Shown here piece after piece: positions 53,084 to 62,562 of a stretch of 64,000 bases of DNA. Within the stretch, counting starts at the first letter, position 1. Every line of letters starts with the position of its first letter. The stretch is from a halophilic archaeon. Its GTDB lineage: Archaea; Halobacteriota; Halobacteria; Halobacteriales; Haladaptataceae. Location of the stretch: contig QNGA01000015.1 in the NCBI GenBank assembly GCA_003298465.1, positions 1-64,000 on the forward strand, written 5' to 3'. The position numbers and the translations under genes are program-made. Under the pieces are notes generated by a model. It ran no database searches and was not told the origin of the DNA. It worked only from the letters and a program-made list of their open reading frames with translations.

Positions 53084-54127
53084 TTATATTTTGCTGTATA
53101 GCTGTTTATATTTCTTCATGTATTTTGTGTTTTCTTGGACGATTTTCTTTGTCTCCTTCGGCGAATTATACTCGACAAGTTTGTTTAATCCCGAAAGTCC
53201 TTTCACCTTCTTCATGTATTTGTCAGCGTTCATAGTTGATTTGTACGTATCTACCAATTTCTGGTAGCGGTCAGGATTCTTGTCCTTGAGTCCTCCGGGG
53301 GCAACCATCAACTTCCATTGCCGGGCAACGGGCTCAACATATGGAAGCTTCTTAAAGCCAAGATCCCAGAACGCTGGTGTATCTGGCCAGAGATCTTGCG
53401 GCTTCTTCGTATGCGTGCCAAGCGGTGTTACTTTCCCAATATTCGTCGGGTTGAATGCCCATGGTTCGTTGATTGCGGCATCAACGTCACCCGCAAGAAC
53501 TGCTTTTCGAACTCCGGATCCGCCCTCAAGATTGACTATCTTGTAGTCTAAGTCAAGCTCCTTCCTAACGACTAACCCCGACAAAGCTGTATTGCCAACC
53601 GTGGAAGTAAGCCCAACAACAACGTCACTACCCTTCTTTTCAGCATAGCTCACAAATTCTTCGAAATTCTTGTAAGGACTGTTTTTTGGAGCAAACCACA
53701 TTGTCGGGTCGGCGTGGTTTGTGCCAATGAAATCGAAATCACTAGCTGTATATGGGGCATCCTGCAACAGCCAAGTCGCCTGCATCTGTGGTAGATTCCA
53801 CATGCCAACTGTGTAGCCGTCTGGTTTAGCGTTATAGATTTTCTCACCTCCGATTTGTGTGCCTGCACCGGAGTAATTTTGCACAACGAAATCTCCGCTA
53901 ATTTTGTTTGACCAAACCGGGGTGACAGCCCGAGTTGAACGATCAGTACCGCCACCCTGTGACCAAGGAACTACGACAGTTATCGGCTTCGATGGGTAGT
54001 TACCACCACTGTCGCCGTTGCTGCCGCCACTACTCCAACTGCCGGAAGTACATCCAGCTAGCCCAACCGTGCCAACTACAGTACTTGCCTCCAGGAACGA
54101 CCGTCGATTGAGTTGTTTTCGAACCAT
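53084..54127 (-). CDS. tctC: Tripartite tricarboxylate transporter, extracellular binding lipoprotein TctC
   Basis: This 347-residue protein has a Tat-type leader (LNRRSFLEASTVVGTVGLAG) and lipobox Cys at about residue 26, followed by a Ser/Gly-rich linker. The Bug/TctC binding domain has PSKPITVVVPWSQGGGTDRS at the substrate-binding loop and NYSGAGTQIGGEKIYNAKPD. These bind small carboxylates or related anions and hand them to TctAB. In this island the candidate ligand is a sulfonate such as sulfoacetate. It is the first gene of the tct unit, with a 724-nt upstream region shared with the divergent IclR gene. Confidence 0.92.
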   Translation of the reverse strand: MVRKQLNRRSFLEASTVVGTVGLAGCTSGSWSSGGSNGDSGGNYPSKPITVVVPWSQGGGTDRSTRAVTPVWSNKISGDFVVQNYSGAGTQIGGEKIYNAKPDGYTVGMWNLPQMQATWLLQDAPYTASDFDFIGTNHADPTMWFAPKNSPYKNFEEFVSYAEKKGSDVVVGLTSTVGNTALSGLVVRKELDLDYKIVNLEGGSGVRKAVLAGDVDAAINEPWAFNPTNIGKVTPLGTHTKKPQDLWPDTPAFWDLGFKKLPYVEPVARQWKLMVAPGGLKDKNPDRYQKLVDTYKSTMNADKYMKKVKGLSGLNKLVEYNSPKETKKIVQENTKYMKKYKQLYSKI

Positions 54128-54851
54128 TGTTTTGGTTGTTGGTTATTTTCCAACTTTTCCATACGGGCGTTTTTGACTATTGGTATCTATTGTCGTGCCC
54201 GCCTAATCGCTCGTAGACATCGCTATTTAATGTTTTGTATGTCAACTCCCATACTTATTTTTGATTATAGACCGTCTACTTTGTCTGATTTCATCAAATT
54301 TGTCGGATCATTACAGCGAATAAAATGAATATGTAGGTGAATTATTATGACCTGCAACAATAGCGACCCGGAAGTCAGGAAAACTCTGCCGAAGCTAGTC
54401 AAAACCTTCATCTGCTCTTAGAATTATTAGTTGTAATTAGAACGGATTTGAACTGCGTAGTAAATGCGGATAATGGTCCAAGCAATATCTCGTGAGAGCC
54501 AATAAGAGGAGATCAATAGGAACTCCTGACAAGAATTGGATTGGATAGAGTTCAGTAACTGATTTCATGACCGGATTCAATAGCGATATCATTGCCTCTC
54601 ACTACTAGTACCTATGGAACAGCCGTCCCAGATATACGAACAACAAGAATCGAGAAATATGCCTATATGAATACCACCCTAGATGGACGAATTGGGCTTT
54701 TCATTCGAATTAATTTCAGAGAAAGATACGAACAGAGAGTAGCTATTGTGTAAATATACTCTACCATCTCTCACACCTACGAAAAGAGAGTCCCCTTCCC
54801 ATTCACTTATACTGAACTTTTAATAGGATAGAGTCCTTGGGGTAGAGTAGC
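54128..54851. promoter_or_regulatory. Divergent control region between tctC and the IclR-type regulator
   Basis: This 724-nt AT-rich stretch has no supportable gene. A TATA box for the IclR gene (CTTTTAATAG, 54817-54826) lies about 27 nt before its ATG. The tct promoter must also lie here. The length suggests regulator sites or a lost gene. Confidence 0.5.
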
Positions 54852-55622
54852 ATGGACTCACAAGAGAACAGGAATCAGCTTCGAACGCTTGAACGAGCTT
54901 TTCTTATCATGGACACGTTGAAGGACCAGAATGGAGGTCGTGTTACAGAGATAGCTACTTACCTTGATTTGCCTAAAAGCACAGTCCATAATCACCTATC
55001 AACACTCCATCAATTGGGTTACTTGGTAAAAGAAGGAGACGAATACCATATTGGATTAAAATCTCTCGATTATGGAGGCTACGCAGCCAATCGGAAGAAA
55101 TCGTACCGAATGGCACGAGGAAAAGTGAAAGAGCTAGCAAATGAAACAAATGAGCGAGCACAATTCATTGTGGAGGAACACGGGAGAGGCATCTATGTAC
55201 ACCAAGAAACCGGATCGCATGCAGTACAAGCTGATGTACGTTTAGGGAAAATCACTCACCTTCACACAGTTGCTGCCGGGAAGGCAATCCTCGCTCACCT
55301 TCCTACAAATAGGGTAGACGCTATCTTAGCGAACCAAGGACTCCCAAAGTACACAGAGAATACGATAATAAATAGTGATAAGCTAAAAGATGAATTATCG
55401 ACGATTCGGGAACGAGGTTGGGCATACAATAGAGGTGAGCGGATTTCAAAACAAACTGCTGTTGGCGTTCCACTGACGAGTGAGAATAATACTGTAATTG
55501 GTGCGTTCAGTATTTCTGGTCCAAAGCAGCGGATAGACCGTGAGCAACTAGAGGACAAAATTCCTAATCTCTTGCTTGGGGCTGTGAATGAGCTTGAACT
55601 AAATATAGCATTCAACGATTGA
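54852..55622 (+). CDS. IclR-family transcriptional regulator
   Basis: This 256-residue regulator has an N-terminal winged HTH (about 10-70; LRTLERAFLIMDTLKDQNGG, TEIATYLDLPKSTVHNHLST) and a C-terminal IclR effector-binding domain (about 80-250; GKITHLHTVAAGKAILAHL, GVPLTSENNTVIGAFSISG). IclR proteins bind small acids and control catabolic operons. Its place between the TTT transporter and sauS/xsc strongly suggests that it senses the substrate or an intermediate and regulates both sides. The transcript is probably leaderless. Confidence 0.92.
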   Translation: MDSQENRNQLRTLERAFLIMDTLKDQNGGRVTEIATYLDLPKSTVHNHLSTLHQLGYLVKEGDEYHIGLKSLDYGGYAANRKKSYRMARGKVKELANETNERAQFIVEEHGRGIYVHQETGSHAVQADVRLGKITHLHTVAAGKAILAHLPTNRVDAILANQGLPKYTENTIINSDKLKDELSTIRERGWAYNRGERISKQTAVGVPLTSENNTVIGAFSISGPKQRIDREQLEDKIPNLLLGAVNELELNIAFND

Positions 55623-56327
55623 TTATAGGAATCTAGGTATTCTTAGTAATACATTATCTGATTAAAATAGGCAGTGTTGACTTCCGTTAATGGAACTAGA
55701 GCTATGGCTGTTACAGAACTAATGCTGTAAAGGTTTTTGATGTCGGTGTCCTAACTATTTTTACAAGGACATCTATGAATTTTGGATTTCCATAAAGTTG
55801 CTATAGATAGTAGCCACCCATTACAGCTATAGTATTGTCATAACACCACACTCTGGTGATTACAGCACTAGTAGTGTAAGGGGAACGTTCAAGTTTAAGC
55901 AAAAGACGAGATAAAGGAAGTTCTTTTACTAACTTGTCAAGGTTAGCAAATGAGCACTAAATACGGACATGGAAATAGCCCACCCTATTTAAAGTACACT
56001 ATAATCGAACAAAGTTCTCGCTTCCAGCTCAAATATGTACTCAAGCTCTGGAAGGCAAAACGCAGGAACGGAGAGGAGAAGTTGAGTTTGGGCATTTGAG
56101 AGACATAGAGGAAATGTTGTAACCTAAGAAGCTACGAAACTTCCAGACAAGTCGTCCGGATATATGGAACGAATTCATTGGTCTAGAACGGCTAATATGC
56201 GAACGCAGAGCTAGAGTTCAATATTTTCCAGGAGAAAGAAGCCGAACTCACACCGATTTGATTTTCATAAGTGATGGTGTGTTGATAAACATAACTTATA
56301 TTAGCATAGGTCGCTGTGTATTCGGAC
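55623..56327. promoter_or_regulatory. Control region upstream of the sauS-like gene
   Basis: This 705-nt AT-rich stretch has no gene. The box CTTATATTA (56295-56303), about 27 nt before ATG 56328, is the likely TATA element. An imperfect palindrome CTAAC-N8-GTTAG (55929-55946) could be a regulator site, but is short. Confidence 0.4.
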
Positions 56328-57752
56328 ATGAGCTTAGACCAAGAGTCTGAGACTCCAGAAGACGTAATAGACAAGTTGGTCGAACAAGGCCACGCAGCAA
56401 TGGAGAAAATACGAAGCTACGATCAAGAGGAAGTCGACGAGTTGGTCCAAGCAGCCGCTTGGGCCATCTACAATGATGAAAAGGCAAGAAGGATCTCAGA
56501 AGTTGCTGTAGAAACCACCGGCTTCGGAAATGTAGAAGACAAAATTAGTAAAAAAAAGCGAAAGACGCTCGGTACACTCAACGATATTCTCGATGAACCG
56601 TCTGTCGGGGTAATCAACGTAGACAAAGAGAAAGGCATTACAGAAATTGCGAAACCAGTTGGTATTGTTGGAGCCGTCATTCCATCAACTAATCCCGGAG
56701 CGACACCGGCAAACCTCGCTATGATGGCGCTGAAAGGACGGAATGCAATCATTCTCTCCCCGTCACCAAGCGGGCGCGAGGTATGTGAGCTCGTCACCGA
56801 GTCCATCCGAGAAGAACTTGACAAAGTTGGTGCTCCACAAAGCCTCGTTCAGATGGTACCCCCACCCGTCAACAAGGACAAAACGTATACACTGATGGAT
56901 AAAGTCAACCTGCTTCAGGTGACTGGTTCGTCGAACAACGTCCAACGGGGACAAAAATCCGGCACACCTAACTACTGCGTTGGGGAGGGGAATGTTGTTT
57001 CCGTAGTCGATAGTTCAGCAGACCTCGAAAAAGCAGCAAATTGCATTCAAAAAAGCAAGACATTCGACTACGCAACTAGCTGTTCGAGCGACAATTCGGC
57101 TGTCATCGTCGAGTCGGTGTACGACGAAATGGTGGAAGCTCTGAAAGCAGAAGGAGGGTATCTCTGTGATGCTGAGGAACGAGAGAAATTAGAATCCACT
57201 ATGTTTCCTGAAGGTCATGGTTCCCTCAATAGTGATATAATTGCGAAACCAGCCGGAGAAATAGCTGAACTAGCCGGTATTGACGATTCAGAGGCGCACG
57301 AGGCCGAGTTCCTTATAGTCGAAGGGCAAGGGATTGGAGCTGACTACCCCTTATCAGGTGAGAAATTATCTGTCGTGCTCACGCTCTTTGAAGCAGCTGA
57401 GTTCGACGATGCGCTCAGTATCACTAGTGAAATCCTCGACTTTGAGGGCACTGGCCACTCTTGCGCGTTACACACAACCACTGCGGAACACATCGATTCA
57501 ATTGGGAAGGACGTAGACGTCTGTCGCATCATGGTGAACCAGCCAACGTGTTATGGTAATGGCGGTGCATTCAATAACGGAATGAACTTCACACTCTCCA
57601 TGGGGGCAGGAACATGGGGAGACAACCAACTTGATGAGAATCTAAAATATACTCACTTCATTAACACCACAACAGTTGCCGAAGTTATCGAAGAGAGCAT
57701 TCCCGACGAAGATGATCTACTCGGTTCATACCAAGAAAAGTACGGTGGCTAA
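56328..57752 (+). CDS. sauS: Acylating sulfoacetaldehyde dehydrogenase (SauS-like)
   Basis: This 474-residue CoA-acylating aldehyde dehydrogenase has the catalytic Cys in FDYATSCSSDNSAVI (C252). Cofactor-loop segments include GIVGAVIPSTNPGATPANLA and VTGSSNNVQRGQKSGTPNYC. Length and segments fit the group that includes SauS, which reduces sulfoacetyl-CoA to sulfoacetaldehyde with NADPH, and acetaldehyde dehydrogenases of EutE/PduP type. The SauS assignment rests on the xsc gene about 350 nt downstream. It could also run in reverse. The ATG at 56328 fits a leaderless start; a GTG at 56316 is less likely. Confidence 0.85.
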   Translation: MSLDQESETPEDVIDKLVEQGHAAMEKIRSYDQEEVDELVQAAAWAIYNDEKARRISEVAVETTGFGNVEDKISKKKRKTLGTLNDILDEPSVGVINVDKEKGITEIAKPVGIVGAVIPSTNPGATPANLAMMALKGRNAIILSPSPSGREVCELVTESIREELDKVGAPQSLVQMVPPPVNKDKTYTLMDKVNLLQVTGSSNNVQRGQKSGTPNYCVGEGNVVSVVDSSADLEKAANCIQKSKTFDYATSCSSDNSAVIVESVYDEMVEALKAEGGYLCDAEEREKLESTMFPEGHGSLNSDIIAKPAGEIAELAGIDDSEAHEAEFLIVEGQGIGADYPLSGEKLSVVLTLFEAAEFDDALSITSEILDFEGTGHSCALHTTTAEHIDSIGKDVDVCRIMVNQPTCYGNGGAFNNGMNFTLSMGAGTWGDNQLDENLKYTHFINTTTVAEVIEESIPDEDDLLGSYQEKYGG

Positions 57753-58100
57753 TCATAGCACTAGGAGTTGGTGATATTCCCTTCTACACTTGCTAGTGAT
57801 TGCTGGTCGTTGTCTATAGCCGGTTAGTAGAACTGGCTTCGTCATCAGACGACTGCTCCCCGATGGATCCGGCTGCAGTTACTGGTGATCCTCATTGAAA
57901 CCAAGGAGTTATGATTTATTCTCCCACGATGGCTGTAAGTTGGTTAGACCGAGTCTGTGACTAGTATCACTATTTTCGGAGCTTGATTGGGAGTAGAGGA
58001 GGGAACGACCTTGATGACTCGAGACGTTTTCGCATCGGCGTTCCGATCCGCCCAAACATATAAGAGGGAGTATTCGAAACCATTTGGTGAGTGATAGCGG
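57753..58100. promoter_or_regulatory. Intergenic region with xsc promoter
   Basis: No gene is visible. ACATATAAG (about 58056-58064) is the likely TATA box of xsc, predicting a start of transcription about 10-15 nt before the ATG at 58101. Confidence 0.45.
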
Positions 58101-59888
58101 ATGTCAGAACAAGAGCCACGAAGTAAGTCAGAGGACGGTCCGATTCACGAAAACACGCGAATGACGCCGAGTGAAGCAGTACTCGAGCAATTTGCCGCTG
58201 AAGATACCGAAGTCATGTTCGGTATTGTTGGCTCAGCGTTCATGGACTTCCTGGACATTATGCCAGAAGCCGGTATACAATACCTTCCTGTCCGCCATGA
58301 ACAAAATGCAGCCCACATGGCTGACGGCTACGCGCAAGCGCTACAAGGTGAAAGACCTGGTGTCTGTGTTGCACAGAACGGACCTGGTGTTACCAACATG
58401 GTCACGGGCATCAAAGCAGCACAGCTAAACCATTCACCAGTCATCATGCTCTCGCCGACGGCTACCACAGGATCGATTGGAACTGATGGCTTCCAAGAAG
58501 CCGATCAGATGTCGATCTTTGAGGACTGCGTCGACTGGCAACAGCGGCTAGAAAACAAAAGCCGGATTGCAGAATATATCCGTACAGCCCATCGCGAGGC
58601 CCTTGCAGAAAATGGACCTGCCCAAATCGACTTCCCACGGGATAACCTCTATGGGGAAATCGATGTCGACATTCTCCAGCCACACCAATACCGGCAAACC
58701 AATGTCGGCGGTGCCGACGAAGACGACATTGACGAAGCCGTCGAGATGCTTGCGGAGGCGGACAACCCAGCGATCATCGCTGGCCTTGGAACGATTTACG
58801 CGGACGCCGTTGACGAGGTTACAGAGCTAGCTGAGCAGCTAAATGCACCGGTTGCAAACTCATATCTGCACAACGATTCATTCCCGATCAGCCATCCGCT
58901 GGCTGTCGGTGCACTCGGATATGGTGGTTCGAAGTCGGCGATGCGGCTACTTTCAGATGCTGATTGTGTTATTGCTGTTGGGAGCCGGTTGAGCGGCTTT
59001 GGTTTATTGCCTCAGTATGGGATGGATTGGTTCCCCGAGGATGCAGACATTATCCAAATCGATAAAGATTCCTCTCAGATTGGCCGGACTACAACGGTTG
59101 AGCTTGGGTTGGTCGGCGATGCTGCGAAAACAGTCGATAGCATCGCCGAGAAGATCGATGAGTCCTTTGGAGCATCTGATTCACGAGTCGATGAAATCAA
59201 GCAGGATTACCTCGACTGGAAGGATGAGCTTGAGGAGATGTCCGTCTCGGACCAAACCCCGATTCATCCTCGACGGGCGCTACTTGACGTCACTCGTGCG
59301 CTCCCTGAGGGAACAATTGTCTCCACAGATATTGGGAATACGTGCTCGATGGCTAACGCATACCTTGAGTTCGATGAACCAGGTAACTTCCTAGCTGCAG
59401 GTACATACGGCAATTGTGGCTTTGCCTATGGTGCTGCTATTGGAGCTAAAGTCGCCAGACCTGACGCACCTTCCGTTGCGTTCGTTGGCGACGGTGCCTG
59501 GGGAATGCAGTCGATGAACGAGGTCATGACCTGCGTTCGTGAAGGTATCAACGCCAACGCCGTCGTATTTAACAATATGGAGTGGGGAGCCGAAAAGCAG
59601 AACCAGTACTGGTTCTACAATGAGCGCTTCGTCGGAACGGATCTGCCTGAGAACCCTAACTTCGCGGAACTCGCTAGGGATATGGGGGCACATGGTGTGC
59701 GTATCGAGGATCCAGACGAGATTACGTCGGCTATAGAGGAGATGCTCGAAACCGACCAACCGTCGGTTATTGAGATCATGCAGGACGGTACTGAACTTCT
59801 GGAACCCTTCCGGCGAGATGCGCTTGATGATCCTGAGCGGGTTCTCGAGAAATACCGCCAACCCGGCGATCCCAACCACCAAGAGTAA
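58101..59888 (+). CDS. xsc: Sulfoacetaldehyde acetyltransferase Xsc
   Basis: This 595-residue thiamine-diphosphate enzyme has the ThDP glutamate in VRHEQNAAHMADGYA (E67) and the cofactor motif VGDGAWGMQSMNEV...NNMEWG. It also has the Xsc-specific stretch IGTDGFQEADQMSIFEDCV, which distinguishes it from acetolactate synthases. It converts sulfoacetaldehyde and phosphate to acetyl phosphate and sulfite, the desulfonation step. It is followed within 70 nt by pta, which takes the acetyl phosphate. Genes of this type are widespread in bacteria; the AT-rich context suggests transfer into this archaeon. The N-terminal 20 residues are an acidic extension. Confidence 0.93.
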   Translation: MSEQEPRSKSEDGPIHENTRMTPSEAVLEQFAAEDTEVMFGIVGSAFMDFLDIMPEAGIQYLPVRHEQNAAHMADGYAQALQGERPGVCVAQNGPGVTNMVTGIKAAQLNHSPVIMLSPTATTGSIGTDGFQEADQMSIFEDCVDWQQRLENKSRIAEYIRTAHREALAENGPAQIDFPRDNLYGEIDVDILQPHQYRQTNVGGADEDDIDEAVEMLAEADNPAIIAGLGTIYADAVDEVTELAEQLNAPVANSYLHNDSFPISHPLAVGALGYGGSKSAMRLLSDADCVIAVGSRLSGFGLLPQYGMDWFPEDADIIQIDKDSSQIGRTTTVELGLVGDAAKTVDSIAEKIDESFGASDSRVDEIKQDYLDWKDELEEMSVSDQTPIHPRRALLDVTRALPEGTIVSTDIGNTCSMANAYLEFDEPGNFLAAGTYGNCGFAYGAAIGAKVARPDAPSVAFVGDGAWGMQSMNEVMTCVREGINANAVVFNNMEWGAEKQNQYWFYNERFVGTDLPENPNFAELARDMGAHGVRIEDPDEITSAIEEMLETDQPSVIEIMQDGTELLEPFRRDALDDPERVLEKYRQPGDPNHQE

Positions 59889-59957
59889 TCCATATTTGCA
59901 GGGTTTATTTCACCCAAGATTTAGGACTAAGATAGTAATCGATTGACAGGTTCATAG

Positions 59958-61028
59958 ATGGTAACCCTACTCAATCAACTCCGTCGTACCGCCGTTGAGG
60001 AACAGACACAGATATTGTTCCCAGAAGTACATGATGAGCGTGTACTGAAAGCGGCTGGTATTGTGGCGGAAAAAGGAATTGCCCGCCCCGTCCTCCTAGA
60101 TGCCGACTCAGAGACTGAGCAACTGTGTGAAAACCTTGGGAGAACTAGCGGTCAGCTCGAGTTTCGCCAGGTTTCTGACGAAGAACGCACTGAGTACGCC
60201 GCAGCCTATGCTGAAATACGTGGTGTAACCCAAAAGCAAGCAGAGAAAATGGTATCAAGTTCACTGGTCCTTGGTGCCCTATTAGTTCGTTTAGGTGAAG
60301 TTGATGGAATGGTCGCTGGAGCTGTCCATCCGACTGCCGAAGTCGTCGCCGTTGCAAACGGTATTATCGGTCTAGCGTCTGGAGTGGATACAGCTTCTAG
60401 TTACTTTCTCATGGTCTTTGAGGATGACTCTATTGGTGAGGACGGTGTTTTGCTGTATGCTGACTGTGGGGTGAATATCACTCCATCGCCAAAACAACTA
60501 GCCGACGTCAGTGTTGCAACAGCAAAAACTGCCTCTCGGCTGTTCAACTGGGATCCAAGAATCGCCTTGCTATCGTTTTCGACACATGGCAGTTCACAAC
60601 ATGAAGTCTGTCAGGACGTGTCGAGAGCGGCAGAGTTAGCAGGTGAACGCGTCGATACTGGCGTTATCGATGGTGAGCTACAGGCTGATGCTGCACTCGT
60701 CCCTGATATCGCTGATCGGAAGGTCTCTGAGAGTGGTCAAATTAAGGGTGATGCCAATATTCTCGTTTTCCCCGATTTGAATGCGGGGAATATCGCATAC
60801 AAGTTGACTGAGCGATTAGCTGGCGCAAACGCTCTTGGTCCAATCCTTCAGGGATATGCGCACCCAGTAAGTGACCTTTCTCGGGGAGCGAGTGTCGACG
60901 ATATAGTAAAGATTGCTACGATCACCGCTGTGGAAGCGATTCAGGACCCTTACTCCGGTGGTGATATTATTACGAAAGGGCTTCTGAACAGGCAAGAGTC
61001 GGAGGCTGTTGAGGAACAAACCTCGTAG
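59958..61028 (+). CDS. pta: Phosphate acetyltransferase
   Basis: This 356-residue protein matches the short (class I) Pta. It has ILFPEVHDERVLKAAGIVAE, VDGMVAGAVHPTAEV, GVLLYADCGVNITPSPKQL, ALLSFSTHGSSQHE and a C-terminal LTERLAGANALGPILQGYAHPV. It converts acetyl phosphate and CoA to acetyl-CoA. Because haloarchaea normally use ADP-forming acetyl-CoA synthetase and rarely have Pta, its presence directly after xsc links it to that step. The ATG at 59958 is canonical. Confidence 0.93.
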   Translation: MVTLLNQLRRTAVEEQTQILFPEVHDERVLKAAGIVAEKGIARPVLLDADSETEQLCENLGRTSGQLEFRQVSDEERTEYAAAYAEIRGVTQKQAEKMVSSSLVLGALLVRLGEVDGMVAGAVHPTAEVVAVANGIIGLASGVDTASSYFLMVFEDDSIGEDGVLLYADCGVNITPSPKQLADVSVATAKTASRLFNWDPRIALLSFSTHGSSQHEVCQDVSRAAELAGERVDTGVIDGELQADAALVPDIADRKVSESGQIKGDANILVFPDLNAGNIAYKLTERLAGANALGPILQGYAHPVSDLSRGASVDDIVKIATITAVEAIQDPYSGGDIITKGLLNRQESEAVEEQTS

Positions 61029-61137
61029 TTAGTAGAGAATTGTAGCATACCAACGAAGGCCCGTTCAATGCTTAGAAGACTGTTTTCAGTTGATTTTGGC
61101 TAAAGATTTGTCTTCCCTCCTTGAGCCGCCATAACCT

Positions 61138-61147
61138 TTTTATATAG
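61138..61147 (+). promoter_or_regulatory. TATA box of the CoA-transferase gene
   Basis: TTTTATATAG lies about 24 nt before the ATG at 61166, giving a leaderless transcript independent of pta. Confidence 0.5.
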
Positions 61148-61165
61148 GTTTGGTCTGTATTAGGT

Positions 61166-62353
61166 ATGCAGCAAGCGCTAGAGGGAGTAGACGTTATTGA
61201 CCTCGGACAGATATACAACGGTGCATACTGTTCGTTGATCCTCTCATACCTTGGCGCAGATGTCACCAAAGTTGAGCCCCCATTCGGAGAACCTCTCCGT
61301 TCTCGGGTTGATGAGGGTGAACCACCAGAACTAGTAATGCTGAATTCGTCAAAGGATGGAATTACACTTAATTTGAAATCAGAGCGTGGAAAGGACTTAT
61401 TCAAGGACCTGGTCCGAGACGCAGATGTATTAGTTGAAAATTACGCTGTAGGCACAATGGAAAAGTTTGGTCTCGGATATGATACCCTTTCAGAGGTCAA
61501 TTCAGAGTTGATTTATGCGCATGGGAGTGGGTTCGGTGAGACAGGACCGAAAAGCGACCGCCTTGCCATGGACCTAATTGTTCAGGCAGTAGGAGGCGTC
61601 ATGGATGTCACTGGATTTGCTGATGAAGCACCTGTGAAAACTGGTATTGCACCTGGGGATTTCCTTGGTGGGATTCATCTTGCTGCTGGCGTTCTCGCGG
61701 CATTATACCAACGCGAGCAGACTGGCGAGGGTCAATTTATAGAAGCGTCGATGTATGATGCGGTGTACCCCTCGCTTCTTTCACAACTGGGTGCCTATTA
61801 TAAAGAGGAAGATGTTCCCCCGCGAACCGGAAACCGACATAGTGGCCTAGCTAAATGCCCATACAATGCATATGAAACAACAGATGGATACATTACCATT
61901 CTGTGTGCCTCCGACCAACACTGGAAAAAGCTTGTGGATGTGATGGGGTGTGAAGATCTTAAAGATGATCCAGAACTCGAAACAAATTTCAAGCGCCTTC
62001 AGCACATGGAGGAAGTCGATGCAATAATTGAGGAGTGGACAAAGGAGCAGACACGTGATGCAGTCGAAGAGACGCTGACTGATGCTGGGGTTCCCTGTGG
62101 TGCCGTCCAATCGGTTGAAGAAGTTATTCATGATCCACATCTTGAGGCCCGAGATATGGTCCAGGTGCTTGATCATCCAGGATTCGAGGATGAGATTCGA
62201 GTCCCAGGATCGCCGATTCGGCTTTCAGAATCTGCATCTCCAGACGTCACCCCATCTCCGACAAAAGGCGAAGACAACTATACAGTCTTCCAAGAACGGC
62301 TTGGACTGACTAAAGAGAAAATTGCGCAGCTTGAAGAAGAGGGAGTTATCTAA
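61166..62353 (+). CDS. Class III (CaiB/BaiF) CoA-transferase
   Basis: This 395-residue protein has all class III features: DLGQIYNGAYCSLILSYLGA and VTKVEPPFGEPLRSR near the N-terminus, the catalytic Asp in DRLAMDLIVQAVGG (D136), and YQREQTGEGQFIEASMYDAV. These enzymes move CoA between carboxylic acids, usually from an acyl-CoA to an acid substrate. In this locus the natural guess is formation of sulfoacetyl-CoA from sulfoacetate, replacing the SauT ligase of bacteria; no direct evidence supports this specificity. It has its own TATA box. Confidence 0.88.
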   Translation: MQQALEGVDVIDLGQIYNGAYCSLILSYLGADVTKVEPPFGEPLRSRVDEGEPPELVMLNSSKDGITLNLKSERGKDLFKDLVRDADVLVENYAVGTMEKFGLGYDTLSEVNSELIYAHGSGFGETGPKSDRLAMDLIVQAVGGVMDVTGFADEAPVKTGIAPGDFLGGIHLAAGVLAALYQREQTGEGQFIEASMYDAVYPSLLSQLGAYYKEEDVPPRTGNRHSGLAKCPYNAYETTDGYITILCASDQHWKKLVDVMGCEDLKDDPELETNFKRLQHMEEVDAIIEEWTKEQTRDAVEETLTDAGVPCGAVQSVEEVIHDPHLEARDMVQVLDHPGFEDEIRVPGSPIRLSESASPDVTPSPTKGEDNYTVFQERLGLTKEKIAQLEEEGVI

Positions 62354-62562
62354 CACTCTCGGTTTTTATCGCAAACTCCAGCATTTGCTATCATATTCAG
62401 TGGATAGGTTGGAACAGGCGTCGGAAATTCCTTGGAACAGCTTCCGTCTTTTTCGCGAATTACTATGAGGGATTATAACCGCACCTGAATTGGTGACAGC
62501 ACTTAGCCAAAAATTACAGGCAAAGTTTAAGTTCCTGTCCACGTCAGATATTAACAGTCGAG

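Noticed and set aside
55929..55946. Palindrome as a proven IclR operator
   Set aside because: Arms are only five bases and centre symmetry is imperfect; kept only as a possible site.
58101..59888. Acetolactate synthase or other carboligase identity for the ThDP enzyme
   Set aside because: The IGTDGFQEADQM stretch and the adjacent pta and sauS-like genes fit Xsc better; no regulatory small subunit gene is present.
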